Shown here: positions 5,451 through 10,881 of the stretch, one piece after another | Layout of the letters: each line of letters begins with the position of its first letter | Position numbering within the stretch: position 1 is the stretch's first letter | Source: a virus | Length of the DNA stretch: 29,967 bases | Direction: 5' to 3' (one strand) | IMG/VR virus record: IMGVR_UViG_3300006638_000018 | Span: 1-29,967 of that record | Program-made: the position numbers and the translations under genes | The notes under the pieces: generated by a model | The model's input: the letters and a program-made list of their open reading frames with translations, nothing else | What the model was told of the DNA's origin: nothing | Databases searched by the model: none

Positions 5451-6165
5451 ACCCAGGTTGCTTGATCTTTTTTGTGGTGGGGGGGGCGCAGCCATGGGCT
5501 ACCACCGAGCTGGGTTCGAGGTAGTGGGAGTGGACATCAACCCGCAGCCTAACTACCCGTTTGAGTTTCACCGGCTAGACGCGATGACTCTCGCCCCGCA
5601 GTCATCCCACCGGTGCTGGCATCCTGGAAAGCGAACGAATTCAGCAGACTGCCTCGGGGCATTTGATGTCATTCACGCGAGTCCTCCCTGTCAGCACTAC
5701 AGCACCGCTACGGGGAAGAGCCGGCAGCATCTGTACCCCGATTTGGTTGGGCGAGTACGTGAATTACTAATCTCCGCCGGGGTTCCCTACGTCATCGAGA
5801 ACGTGCCAGGTTCACCCCTCTCTACCACCTTCGTTCTTTGCGGCTCGATGTTCGGGCTGAGAGTTCGCCGGCACCGCCTCTTCGAGAGCAGTTTTCTCGT
5901 TATGCCGCCGCGTTGCGCCCACAAAACACAAGGGGAACCCGTTGGCGTGTACGGGATGGGGGGCGCCTACCGAGAGCGGGCAAGCGGGGGGAGTAGAGGA
6001 AACAAGGCCGCGCCGGCGCAGTACGCGGAGCTTATGGAAATGCCGTGGGCCGAACCGTCAGAAATTCGCCTCGCAATCCCCCCCGCCTACACCGAATACA
6101 TAGGAACCCAACTTTTGCAGCACTTGGGTCAACCACTTTCCAGCCCAGTGAAGGAGGACCTGTGA
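5368..6165 (+). CDS. C5-cytosine DNA methyltransferase
   Basis: 265 aa. Motifs in order: I DLFCGGGG (33-40); catalytic Cys108 in SPPCQHYS (IV); VIENVPGS (142-149, VI); RVRRHRLFES (165-174, VIII); and PPAYTEYIGTQLL (238-250, X). It transfers a methyl group from SAM to cytosine C5. At 265 aa it is shorter than usual, with a small target-recognition region (about 176-215). The start is uncertain: ATG 5368 has GGAG 7 nt upstream but adds about 29 residues with no family similarity, encoded over the HNH 3' end; TTG 5458 would begin at the conserved motif but has a weak ribosome site. The C-terminus GQPLSSPVKEDL comes from junction repeat A. Confidence 0.88.
   Translation: MSSESSAPITTTNSPSPGESKEPTSPNRPRLLDLFCGGGGAAMGYHRAGFEVVGVDINPQPNYPFEFHRLDAMTLAPQSSHRCWHPGKRTNSADCLGAFDVIHASPPCQHYSTATGKSRQHLYPDLVGRVRELLISAGVPYVIENVPGSPLSTTFVLCGSMFGLRVRRHRLFESSFLVMPPRCAHKTQGEPVGVYGMGGAYRERASGGSRGNKAAPAQYAELMEMPWAEPSEIRLAIPPAYTEYIGTQLLQHLGQPLSSPVKEDL
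6127..6144 (+). repeat. Gene-junction repeat A, copy 3
   Basis: GGTCAACCACTTTCCAGC, identical to the core of copies 1 and 2. Similarity to copy 1 goes on through CCCA, a purine-rich ribosome site and TGAAACTCG, the first codons of the next gene. It encodes GQPLSS at the end of the C5-methyltransferase. Confidence 0.8.
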
Positions 6166-6326
6166 AACTCGCCGTTTGTAAAAACTGCGGCCTCAAAATC
6201 TCGAACGAATGGGGTGCCTGGGGGCATGTCGAAACGCTGACGAGTTTGTGTGACAAGACCGAGATGGGCGGCAGAATTCTTTTGTTTGCAGCCCCTCAGA
6301 GCCAAGCGAAAGGTGAGGAAGCATGA
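6162..6326 (+). CDS. Small Cys protein, 54 aa
   Basis: 54 aa from GTG 6162, which overlaps the methyltransferase stop (GTGA) and has an AAGGAGG ribosome site 6 nt upstream, the strongest in this run. CKNCG (6-10), His21 and Cys29 could bind one zinc. The pattern CxNCGLxI....WxH resembles the one-knuckle small proteins common beside phage methyltransferases. Stop overlaps the next ATG (ATGA at 6323). Function unknown. Confidence 0.7.
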   Translation: MKLAVCKNCGLKISNEWGAWGHVETLTSLCDKTEMGGRILLFAAPQSQAKGEEA

Positions 6327-6943
6327 GTGACGAGGTGTGTTCAAATTGCGATGGGCGAAAATGTATGGGCTGTGTATTCCGCGAGCACCCTCACGAGTGC
6401 GCCGACGACTGCCCGTTTTGTTGTCCTCGTGACACGTCGAACGACTGCCATCACGGGGTTCCCGGCGATTGCGTTCTGTGCGAAAACGAACAACTCCGCG
6501 CCGAACTCGCCGCCCTTCGCGAGCCCGAGAGCGTGGTGTCACCAGACGAACCGACTGAGCGCGAATACGAAATGAATGTGCGCATGATGGAGATGCTCGT
6601 TGCTCTCGTAGCCATAAAGCAAGCGGCCCTCGATAGTTCGCTGGACAGAATCGCCGCGATTCTTGAAGGGCTGTCTGAGTCGGCACAAGAACGCTTGGAC
6701 GCTCGCGCCCCCACGTCACTAGACGACCGAGTAAAGAAGTTGGAGTGGCGGGAAGAAAGCGCAAAAGGCGGAGGCTTAGACGTTTTCGCTGACGGCTTCA
6801 CGATTCAGGATGACCTAGATCGCGGAGGCTGGAATCTTTACGTAGACAAAATCCACGTTTCCACGCTTGACGAAGCCAAATCACTGTCTCAAACCATCCA
6901 ATCCCTTCTCTCTAGCCCTACGTCAGTAGGGGGCGGGGAATGA
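6323..6943 (+). CDS. Cys-rich N-terminus plus coiled-coil protein, 206 aa
   Basis: Residues 6-53 hold a dense series of Cys and His (CSNC, CMGC, CADDCPFCC, CHHGVPGDCVLC), enough for two zinc sites. Residues 55-67 (NEQLRAELAALRE) start a coiled coil, and 80-145 are helical with heptad-like hydrophobics. Residues 150-200 look alpha/beta (LDVFADGFTIQDDLDRGGWN). The C-terminus LLSSPTSVGGGE matches the end of the next gene. A scaffold or host-interaction protein is possible; no enzyme motif is seen. Confidence 0.7.
   Translation: MSDEVCSNCDGRKCMGCVFREHPHECADDCPFCCPRDTSNDCHHGVPGDCVLCENEQLRAELAALREPESVVSPDEPTEREYEMNVRMMEMLVALVAIKQAALDSSLDRIAAILEGLSESAQERLDARAPTSLDDRVKKLEWREESAKGGGLDVFADGFTIQDDLDRGGWNLYVDKIHVSTLDEAKSLSQTIQSLLSSPTSVGGGE
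6921..6943 (+). repeat. Gene-junction repeat C, copy 1
   Basis: 23 bp covering the last codons (SVGGGE), the stop and the AGGGGG ribosome site for the next gene. It matches 7154-7176 at 22 of 23 positions (C/T difference inside the G-run). Confidence 0.8.
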
Positions 6944-7176
6944 GCCGAAGGAGTCGAACCGTGACCGTTACTGATTTCTCCGAAAATCGCGTGGTTAAGT
7001 TCCAACCAAGTTCTCCACCAGAAAAACGCGAGCCCGTATTAGTAAACGGTGAACGCGGAATTGTGAAGAAGGCCGCTGTCTCTTGGGTAGGGGATGTGTG
7101 GACGTTGACGAAACTTGTGGTCGTAATGGATGAACAGGCTTCTAGTTCGCCGGCGTCAGTAGGGGGTGGGGAATGA
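6940..7176 (+). CDS. Small beta-rich protein, 78 aa
   Basis: 78 aa beginning ATGA over the previous stop. The middle (EPVLVNGERGIVKKAAVSWVGDVWTL) alternates hydrophobic and polar residues like a small beta-barrel. It ends SSSPASVGGGE, nearly the same as the gene before it but with no other similarity. Unrecognised. Confidence 0.6.
   Translation: MSRRSRTVTVTDFSENRVVKFQPSSPPEKREPVLVNGERGIVKKAAVSWVGDVWTLTKLVVVMDEQASSSPASVGGGE
7154..7176 (+). repeat. Gene-junction repeat C, copy 2
   Basis: Second copy of the 6921-6943 repeat, again ending in ATGA where the next gene starts. Confidence 0.8.
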
Positions 7177-7304
7177 CCATGCAACGCGAACACGGACGCG
7201 CAACCTACAACAAGGGATGCCGCTGTAGGTTCTGTGTTGAGTCCTGCAAGCTCTACATGAGGCGCTACCGAGCGCGGAAGAAGGCCAGCCATTCTTACTC
7301 TTAG
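7173..7304 (+). CDS. CRC-type small basic protein, 43 aa
   Basis: ATG 7173 overlaps the previous stop (ATGA) and uses the AGGGGG ribosome site in repeat C. The 43-aa product has CRCRFC (17-22) plus Cys26, followed by a basic helix with YMRRYRARKK. The pattern HGxxxYxxGCRCxxC...YRR is one I recognise as a common tiny actinophage protein, probably zinc-binding and nucleic-acid-binding. The function is not established. Confidence 0.7.
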   Translation: MTMQREHGRATYNKGCRCRFCVESCKLYMRRYRARKKASHSYS

Positions 7305-7377
7305 CCAAATCCATGACCGCTTAGAACGAGAATTAGACCGTCTCGAAGAACTGGTTTCTGAGGTTCAGGAAGCGGGG

Positions 7378-7635
7378 TTGTCCGCGGCGAGAACAGAGTC
7401 CGAGTACAGGAGCGAGGCGGCGAAATGTGCGCTCTCCATACGTGCGACGGCCATGACCAAGATGACTGTGGGGGAAATCGACGCGGAGGTCCAAATCGCC
7501 TGCGAGAAACTCCACTTGGCGTACCTAATCGCGGCGAACAACTTAACAACGGTTCGCGAAGCGGTGAGAGCCGGGACTACAAGGGTTGACGCCCTACGAA
7601 GTCTCGCCGCGTCGTTCAGGTCTGCCGGAGGATAA
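7378..7635 (+). CDS. Helical phage protein with uncertain start
   Basis: From TTG 7378 (AGGA 8 nt upstream) the product is 85 aa, mostly helical: EYRSEAAKCALSIRA ... ACEKLHLAYLIAANNL ... DALRSLAASFRS. This resembles a widespread small phage family with an N-terminal coiled coil, a YKxAxAK helix and a C-terminal LxxxRSLxAxxR. The in-frame codons before TTG encode RLERELDRLEELVSEVQ, an obvious coiled coil that the family has, so the true protein is probably longer. That frame is open from 7261 but has no ATG, GTG or TTG; ATT 7291 with AGAAGG upstream, or a single-base indel after ATG 7313, would supply a start. The 3' end overlaps the leftward 7616 gene by 20 bp. Confidence 0.55.
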   Translation: MSAARTESEYRSEAAKCALSIRATAMTKMTVGEIDAEVQIACEKLHLAYLIAANNLTTVREAVRAGTTRVDALRSLAASFRSAGG

Positions 7636-7753
7636 CCTCCGTCTCTTCAATAACGTCCTGAATCATCCTCGGCAGCGCAGCAAACATCCTCCAGCGCCAG
7701 TAGTTGCAGTCGGCGCACTCGGGGTCGTCACAGAACTCGCTACAACTCACCAT
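7616..7753 (-). CDS. Small Cys-rich protein, last gene of leftward operon
   Basis: 45 aa from ATG 7753, overlapping the end of the 7747-8391 gene by 7 bp. CSEFC (4-8) and CADC (13-16) form a compact four-Cys zinc site, followed by an aromatic stretch (NYWRWRMF) and an amphipathic helix (MIQDVIEETEVILRQ). Unrecognised. It converges on the 7378 gene with a 20-bp tail-to-tail overlap. The coupling, Cys spacing and clean end support it as real despite its size. Confidence 0.6.
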   Translation of the reverse strand: MVSCSEFCDDPECADCNYWRWRMFAALPRMIQDVIEETEVILRQT

Positions 7754-8391
7754 TTCACCGCTTGGTAGGCGATCTGCTCGTTGTTGAAGGCGTACGTCCC
7801 TTGTGAGGTCACGACGTGGGTGTAGTCGAATACGAATTGCGTCCAGGTGTAGTGCGTGATGAACCCGTCATCTACGACCGTCAGAGTCTTAGAATTCGCT
7901 TGGATTATGCCTAGAACGTGCATCATCACCGGACCAGTTATCGAAGCCTCGACGCCTCCGTTGTTGGCGGCTTGGACGATCTGATATTTGTTCGTGACAG
8001 TGGTGATTGACGCGGCGCGGTGTCCGGCGAAACCGTGACTGAGTAGGTAATTCTGCCCCGCGACCAACCCATTCACTGCGTAGTTGGGGTCGAAGCCAAT
8101 CCCGTAGGTGCTGTACGCAGATAGGACTTCACTCGTGGTTATCTTCGACTTCGGCCACCTCGCTAGAACTAGGTTCGCCGCTGTCTCATACTGGCAGTCT
8201 CCCGTGGTGAAATTACCGAACGCTTGAAAGGGCTTGGTAATCTCCAAAATCCCAGAGCGCGAGAACGTCGTTTTGTATGTTGCGGCACCAGCGACGGATG
8301 AACAGCACAAGGAAATGCATCCGGCGATCCAGGCATATTTCCGAGCGCGACGCTGACCCCTGCCACTCATGCTCGGGTATGTGGCCCCCAT
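7747..8391 (-). CDS. Exported papain/C39-like cysteine peptidase-type protein
   Basis: 214 aa from ATG 8391, chosen because GAAAGGAG lies 5 nt upstream. A basic n-region (GRGQRRARKYA) and hydrophobic core with several Cys lead to AGA-A, a signal peptide of about 35 residues. The mature part has a papain-like layout: TTGDCQYETAANLVLARWP with a candidate nucleophile Cys, a Y...G helix region, then GPVMMHVLGIIQ with a candidate His, and TLTVVDDG with a candidate Asp. This resembles secreted C39-like proteins of Actinobacteria. It could act on the host surface, on competitors or in superinfection exclusion. The catalytic assignment is by eye. It lies antiparallel to most of the genome, as phage accessory (moron) genes do. 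Confidence 0.6.
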   Translation of the reverse strand: MGATYPSMSGRGQRRARKYAWIAGCISLCCSSVAGAATYKTTFSRSGILEITKPFQAFGNFTTGDCQYETAANLVLARWPKSKITTSEVLSAYSTYGIGFDPNYAVNGLVAGQNYLLSHGFAGHRAASITTVTNKYQIVQAANNGGVEASITGPVMMHVLGIIQANSKTLTVVDDGFITHYTWTQFVFDYTHVVTSQGTYAFNNEQIAYQAVKW

Positions 8392-8518
8392 AGCGCTCCT
8401 TTCGCAAGACGTAGTTCGCATGCCTGCGCCTTGATTTGTCAAAATCTGTACGAACACTCGTTCGCCTGCGCCGCGTCGGGGACAAGTCGACGCAGCGCAC
8501 GCGCTCGGCGTGCTGATT

Positions 8519-8638
8519 CTAAAACGCTCCTTCCTGTTCTAAGAGCCGCGCGTAGGGTGTGGGTTGCCCTGTGCGTAACTCGTGGTTCTCTGTTCGGAGT
8601 TGTGCCAGTTCGCGGCCAGCTTCCTGGAGTGCCTTCAT
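8519..8638 (-). CDS. Small coiled-coil protein, 39 aa
   Basis: 39 aa from ATG 8638, whose ATGA overlaps the stop of the 8635 gene. Residues 4-23 form a heptad-like helix (LQEAGRELAQLRTENHELR), then GQPTPYARLLEQE. No other motif is visible. The ATGA coupling on both sides of this pair and the coiled coil argue for a real gene. A 127-bp gap without a supported gene separates it from the exported protein; that gap carries a TTGACA (forward 8437-8442) but no convincing -10. Confidence 0.5.
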   Translation of the reverse strand: MKALQEAGRELAQLRTENHELRTGQPTPYARLLEQEGAF

Positions 8639-8787
8639 CGCCGCGTCGAGTTGACGGGTCGTAGCGCCTCTCCCAACTGGTCATAGGCGTTGTAAATCCG
8701 GCGCGACTCTTCACCGTTGCCGTCTAGGTCTTCGGCCAGTTGCAACAGTTCGCCGCGTATCTCAATAATGCGCTCCCTGGTGGTCAT
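8635..8787 (-). CDS. Small acidic helical protein, 50 aa
   Basis: 50 aa from ATG 8787, overlapping the stop of the 8784 gene (ATGA). The sequence is helical with regular hydrophobics (RERIIEIRGELLQLAEDLDG) and then ESRRIYNAYDQLGEALR. Unrecognised; it resembles the small helical subunits seen in phage accessory operons. Coupled at both ends. Confidence 0.55.
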   Translation of the reverse strand: MTTRERIIEIRGELLQLAEDLDGNGEESRRIYNAYDQLGEALRPVNSTRR

Positions 8788-9113
8788 GCCGCCACCTCGA
8801 AACTCAGCACGTCGCCGATAGGGATTACGCGCTTAACGCTGAGCATCTTGGTCGAGACTCCGGCGATCTTGCGCGTCTCAGGCTTCAGCACGTAGACGAA
8901 CGATCCGCTAGGACTCAGGAACATCAGCCCTTTGAGCGTCTCGGTCATTAAAGCGACCTCAGCGCGGCCCAGAACGTCGTCCATGCGCAACAGCGCCGCG
9001 GCCTTGCATACTTTCGCCAACGTCGCTTTCGTGGTGAGAGTGGCCTTTACGGCCTCGTCTCGTGAATCGCCCAACTGTAGATACAGTCGGCTTTCAGTCA
9101 TTGTCATATCCAT
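8784..9113 (-). CDS. Unrecognised 109-aa protein
   Basis: Begins at ATG 9113 with AAGGGA immediately upstream. The first half is helical (VKATLTTKATLAKVCKAAALLRMDDVLG), the second half beta-rich with a hairpin-like MFLSPSGSFVYVLKPE and ending GDVLSFEVAA. No catalytic or metal-binding pattern is evident. It is third-last to be expected in a regulator-type operon, but nothing in the sequence assigns it a role. Confidence 0.6.
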   Translation of the reverse strand: MDMTMTESRLYLQLGDSRDEAVKATLTTKATLAKVCKAAALLRMDDVLGRAEVALMTETLKGLMFLSPSGSFVYVLKPETRKIAGVSTKMLSVKRVIPIGDVLSFEVAA

Positions 9114-9171
9114 GTCCCTTGTTCCGTTGGGTTGGTGTCTCCAGCCCTCAGCACGTCCGATGCGGGCGAAC

Positions 9172-9189
9172 TGAGCGCCGGAGCGCTCA
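9172..9189 (-). terminator. Hairpin after the first leftward gene
   Basis: A perfect 7-bp stem TGAGCGC/GCGCTCA with a 4-nt loop, starting 1 nt after the stop of the 9191 gene. There is no T-run, so it may attenuate rather than stop transcription, giving more product of the first gene than of the five behind it, or it may protect the upstream mRNA. Confidence 0.45.
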
Positions 9190-9190
9190 A

Positions 9191-9661
9191 CTACGCCGCT
9201 GTGACGATGTAGCCCGTTGTCTCGCCACGGTTGCGGCCTGTCGCCTTGTAGGTCCGCTCCAACTTGAGCCCGATAGCGTGAGCTACTTTTAGCATGGACT
9301 CAAGACCGCAAGCGCCATCTAGTCGTACCCCGCCGCCTCCCGTGACCGTCATTCCGTAGAGCCGATCTGCGGCCATGCTGTGTTCGTACCACGGTTCGCG
9401 CGCGGGCGTGAAATAGCGAATGTCAGCACGCTCGGCAACGGCTTGTAGGCGCTTTGGGTAGGTTGCTTCCATCCAATTTCCAACGCTGGTCCCGGTCATG
9501 TCATAGCCGCCACCGTTGCACCTAAAGCGCTTGCCGGTGTTCTGGTCCGTTACGGTCATGATGTTGTAGCCGTACGTCTCGCGCCCGCGACTCACAGACC
9601 ATGAGAAAGCCAAGTACGTTGGTTCGATCTCTTCGGGCTGAATCTCTGTCGTGTTCGTCAT
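9191..9661 (-). CDS. Conserved phage protein, 156 aa, first gene of leftward operon
   Basis: Starts at ATG 9661 with GAAGGGACAAGATT upstream. The pattern SRGRETYGYNIMTVTD, then KRFRCNGGGYDMTGT, and LYGMTVT...VRLDGACGLESML is one I recognise as a conserved protein of many actinobacteriophages, of unknown function. It has alpha/beta composition with no transmembrane segment. One Cys in FRCNGGGYDM and one in GACGLESM are the most conserved-looking points. Being promoter-proximal and followed by a hairpin, it is probably the most expressed gene of this operon. Confidence 0.65.
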   Translation of the reverse strand: MTNTTEIQPEEIEPTYLAFSWSVSRGRETYGYNIMTVTDQNTGKRFRCNGGGYDMTGTSVGNWMEATYPKRLQAVAERADIRYFTPAREPWYEHSMAADRLYGMTVTGGGGVRLDGACGLESMLKVAHAIGLKLERTYKATGRNRGETTGYIVTAA

Positions 9662-9684
9662 AATCTTGTCCCTTCGTCATTACT

Positions 9685-9727
9685 GCACTGTGTCAAGTAT
9701 GGCATGAACTAAGCACAGTGTCAAGTA
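9685..9727 (-). promoter_or_regulatory. Operator-like direct repeats on the leftward promoter
   Basis: Two 15-bp direct repeats, GCACTGTGTCAAGTA (9685-9699) and GCACAGTGTCAAGTA (9713-9727), differ only at the centre of the CAC(T/A)GTG core. They are 28 bp apart. One covers the -35 box, the other the -10 and the likely transcription start, the geometry expected of a repressor that blocks polymerase. The binding protein is not identified. Confidence 0.6.
9696..9724 (-). promoter_or_regulatory. Leftward promoter
   Basis: On the minus strand: consensus TTGACA (9724-9719), a 17-nt spacer, then CATACT (9701-9696) preceded by TGC. Transcription would begin near 9689, leaving a leader of about 28 nt before ATG 9661. 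The -10 with its TGC extension is identical to the one at 2776. Confidence 0.7.
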
Positions 9728-10078
9728 GAAAGAGAACGATAAGTGTTACAACTGCGTTACGATTAAATGTCGCCGCGTCTCCCTCATTCCTGCTACCATG
9801 AACTCGACCAGCGTTCCCTTGACGCCGACACCTCATAACCATTTCGGGGATGGTCATAAGTTGGTTGGCAGTGCGTCTAAGCCGTTTCCGCAGCCTGACG
9901 ACTGCCGTAGAAATGAGTTTCAACAACTTTTTGGACCATCTCAAGACTTGCGTTTATCCTGGTCAGTGAGTGGCACTGTACTATTGCCGGCGACAGATAA
10001 TGCCTTAGAACGAACCACAGCGCGTGCCAAATGGGTTCAGTTGACTGCTATTCAGCTCAACCCCGCCGCGAACCGTTT
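9728..10078. other. About 350 bp without a supported gene
   Basis: Open frames here (a forward 103-codon frame at 9798-10109 and a minus frame at 9693-9944) lack ribosome sites, have unnatural composition, and run across the leftward promoter or antisense to the RHH gene. No repeat or strong hairpin was seen. It may hold the leader of an unrecognised transcript or a decayed gene. Confidence 0.5.
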
Positions 10079-10234
10079 TCACTGCTTAGTCGTCCTGGCT
10101 TCTAAGTAGTAGGAGGAGAGGATAGACCTAATCACTGCGCTTAAAGGTTTGCTCGATTTGACTGAATCTTCTTTCAATCGTTCCAATAACTCAGGTTTGA
10201 TGCGTACGTGGATGAGTTCAGATCGTGTGGCCAT
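10079..10234 (-). CDS. Ribbon-helix-helix (Arc/CopG-type) regulator
   Basis: 51 aa from ATG 10234. SELIHVRIKPELLERLKED (5-23) is the beta-strand plus first helix of the MetJ/Arc/CopG fold, and KPLSAVIRSILSSYYLEA (29-46) is the turn and second helix. Such proteins dimerise, insert the paired strands into the major groove, and bind short direct or inverted repeats as repressors. Three TTGTCACACA repeats begin at this start codon, so self-repression is likely. There is no Shine-Dalgarno sequence before ATG 10234 or the alternative GTG 10240, so the mRNA may be leaderless. No antitoxin partner or toxin is adjacent. It may be the phage's main switch or a local repressor. Confidence 0.75.
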   Translation of the reverse strand: MATRSELIHVRIKPELLERLKEDSVKSSKPLSAVIRSILSSYYLEARTTKQ

Positions 10235-10273
10235 TGTCACACATTAGGCGTTTGTCACACAGATTGTCACACA
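10234..10273 (-). promoter_or_regulatory. Three TTGTCACACA direct repeats
   Basis: TTGTCACACA occurs at 10234-10243, 10252-10261 and 10264-10273, all in the same orientation, at steps of 18 and 12 bp, directly upstream of and touching the RHH start codon. RHH repressors commonly bind tandem short sites, so these are the natural autoregulatory operators. An iteron-like replication role is the alternative. Confidence 0.6.
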
Positions 10274-10656
10274 TGATGAGTTAGTGATAATGAGACTCAA
10301 TCTCATTTAGGCAGACTTTCGCTACATTCCGTGATTATCACGATACATTGGCTATCATTCGCTGTCATTCGCTCTCGATCACGTTGATAACGCTCTCAGC
10401 TTTACGTAATCACTATTATCGGCGTTACTCATGTACACATCACACCTGATGAGCAAGCATATCTATGTGTAGTGATGAGAGAATGATGTTCAGAGCATGG
10501 TCATGGTGCGAGGTCGTGTGAGTTGTGGGAATCGGCTGTGTGTACAAGTTGCGAACCGGGTATGTGCCCAGACGGGTAGGGAAATGTAGTAACTATGTCA
10601 CTTACGTACAAAGCCCAATAAGTTATCCTGTCGTAGACCTAAGAATGGAGTCCACC
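10274..10656. other. AT-richer noncoding control region with dyads
   Basis: About 380 bp without a gene on either strand. It holds AATGAGA-ctcaa-TCTCATT (10289-10307, perfect 7-bp stem), CGTGAT-T-ATCACG (10330-10342, perfect 6-bp dyad), a tandem TCATTCGCTGTCATTCGCT, and ACACAT/ATGTGT dyads near 10433-10470. It is visibly richer in AT than the flanking genes. It separates the leftward genes from the packaging genes, so it is a candidate origin or switch region. No promoter could be assigned confidently. Confidence 0.45.
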
Positions 10657-10806
10657 ATGCCCGAGTCAGTCTTTACCCTTCACGACGGAGCGAACCTTTT
10701 GGGTATCCACGCCACTAAGGAAAGCGCCGAGACGTGGTCTCGCGAGGCTACGCCGCCCTATCCAGATGCCACCGTTACCGAATGGTGCGTCGAGGACTTC
10801 GCCTAA
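10657..10806 (+). CDS. Small phage protein, 49 aa
   Basis: Start ATG 10657 is preferred over ATG 10645 because GGAG lies 6 nt upstream. The 49-aa product MPESVFTLHDGANLLGIHAT followed by KESAETW and ATVTEWCVEDFA follows a common small phage pattern: a beta-strand VFxLxDGxNLLG, an xxT(K/R)ExAE helix and a terminal beta-strand VTEWxVE. This is a compact alpha/beta protein of unknown function, often found singly among phage early genes. Confidence 0.6.
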   Translation: MPESVFTLHDGANLLGIHATKESAETWSREATPPYPDATVTEWCVEDFA

Positions 10807-10815
10807 CACGAAGAA

Positions 10816-10837
10816 GCCGGAGAACTATGCCTCCGGC
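10816..10837 (+). terminator. Hairpin after the 49-aa gene
   Basis: GCCGGAG-aactatgc-CTCCGGC, a perfect 7-bp GC-rich stem 9 nt after the stop codon of the 10657 gene. No T-run follows. Its position directly after a stop is typical of an intrinsic terminator or mRNA-stabilising hairpin in GC-rich phages. Confidence 0.45.
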
Positions 10838-10881
10838 CCTACCTCCGCATCGCACACCCCGGCTAAGAGGCGCCAACTTGT

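Noticed and set aside
4844-5460. Group I intron or intein in the methyltransferase
   Set aside because: Only about 55 bp precede the HNH gene and almost none follow it, too little for an intron; the downstream gene restarts with a full motif I, so splicing would duplicate that motif; no splice-junction residues for an intein are seen.
8330-8391. Lipobox (IAGC) in the exported protein
   Set aside because: Only about six hydrophobic residues precede the Cys; the hydrophobic core continues beyond it to AGA, which fits signal peptidase I better.
8437-8442. Internal leftward promoter with TTGACA before the exported protein
   Set aside because: A consensus -35 is present on the minus strand but no acceptable -10 lies 16-18 nt away.
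8439-8714. 91-codon minus-strand frame
   Set aside because: Arg/Thr-rich shadow of two coupled short genes (8635-8787 and 8519-8638) that have ATGA overlaps and natural helical sequences.
9798-10109. 103-codon forward frame between the leftward promoter and RHH gene
   Set aside because: No ribosome site, unnatural composition, and its end is antisense to the well-supported RHH gene.
10234-10273. CRISPR-like array from the three TTGTCACACA copies
   Set aside because: Repeats are only 10 bp with 8 and 2 bp gaps, far below CRISPR dimensions; operator or iteron reading fits better.
10540-10620. Possible tRNA in the noncoding region
   Set aside because: No T-loop GTTCRA with matching acceptor arms could be found; no tRNA was seen elsewhere in the window either.
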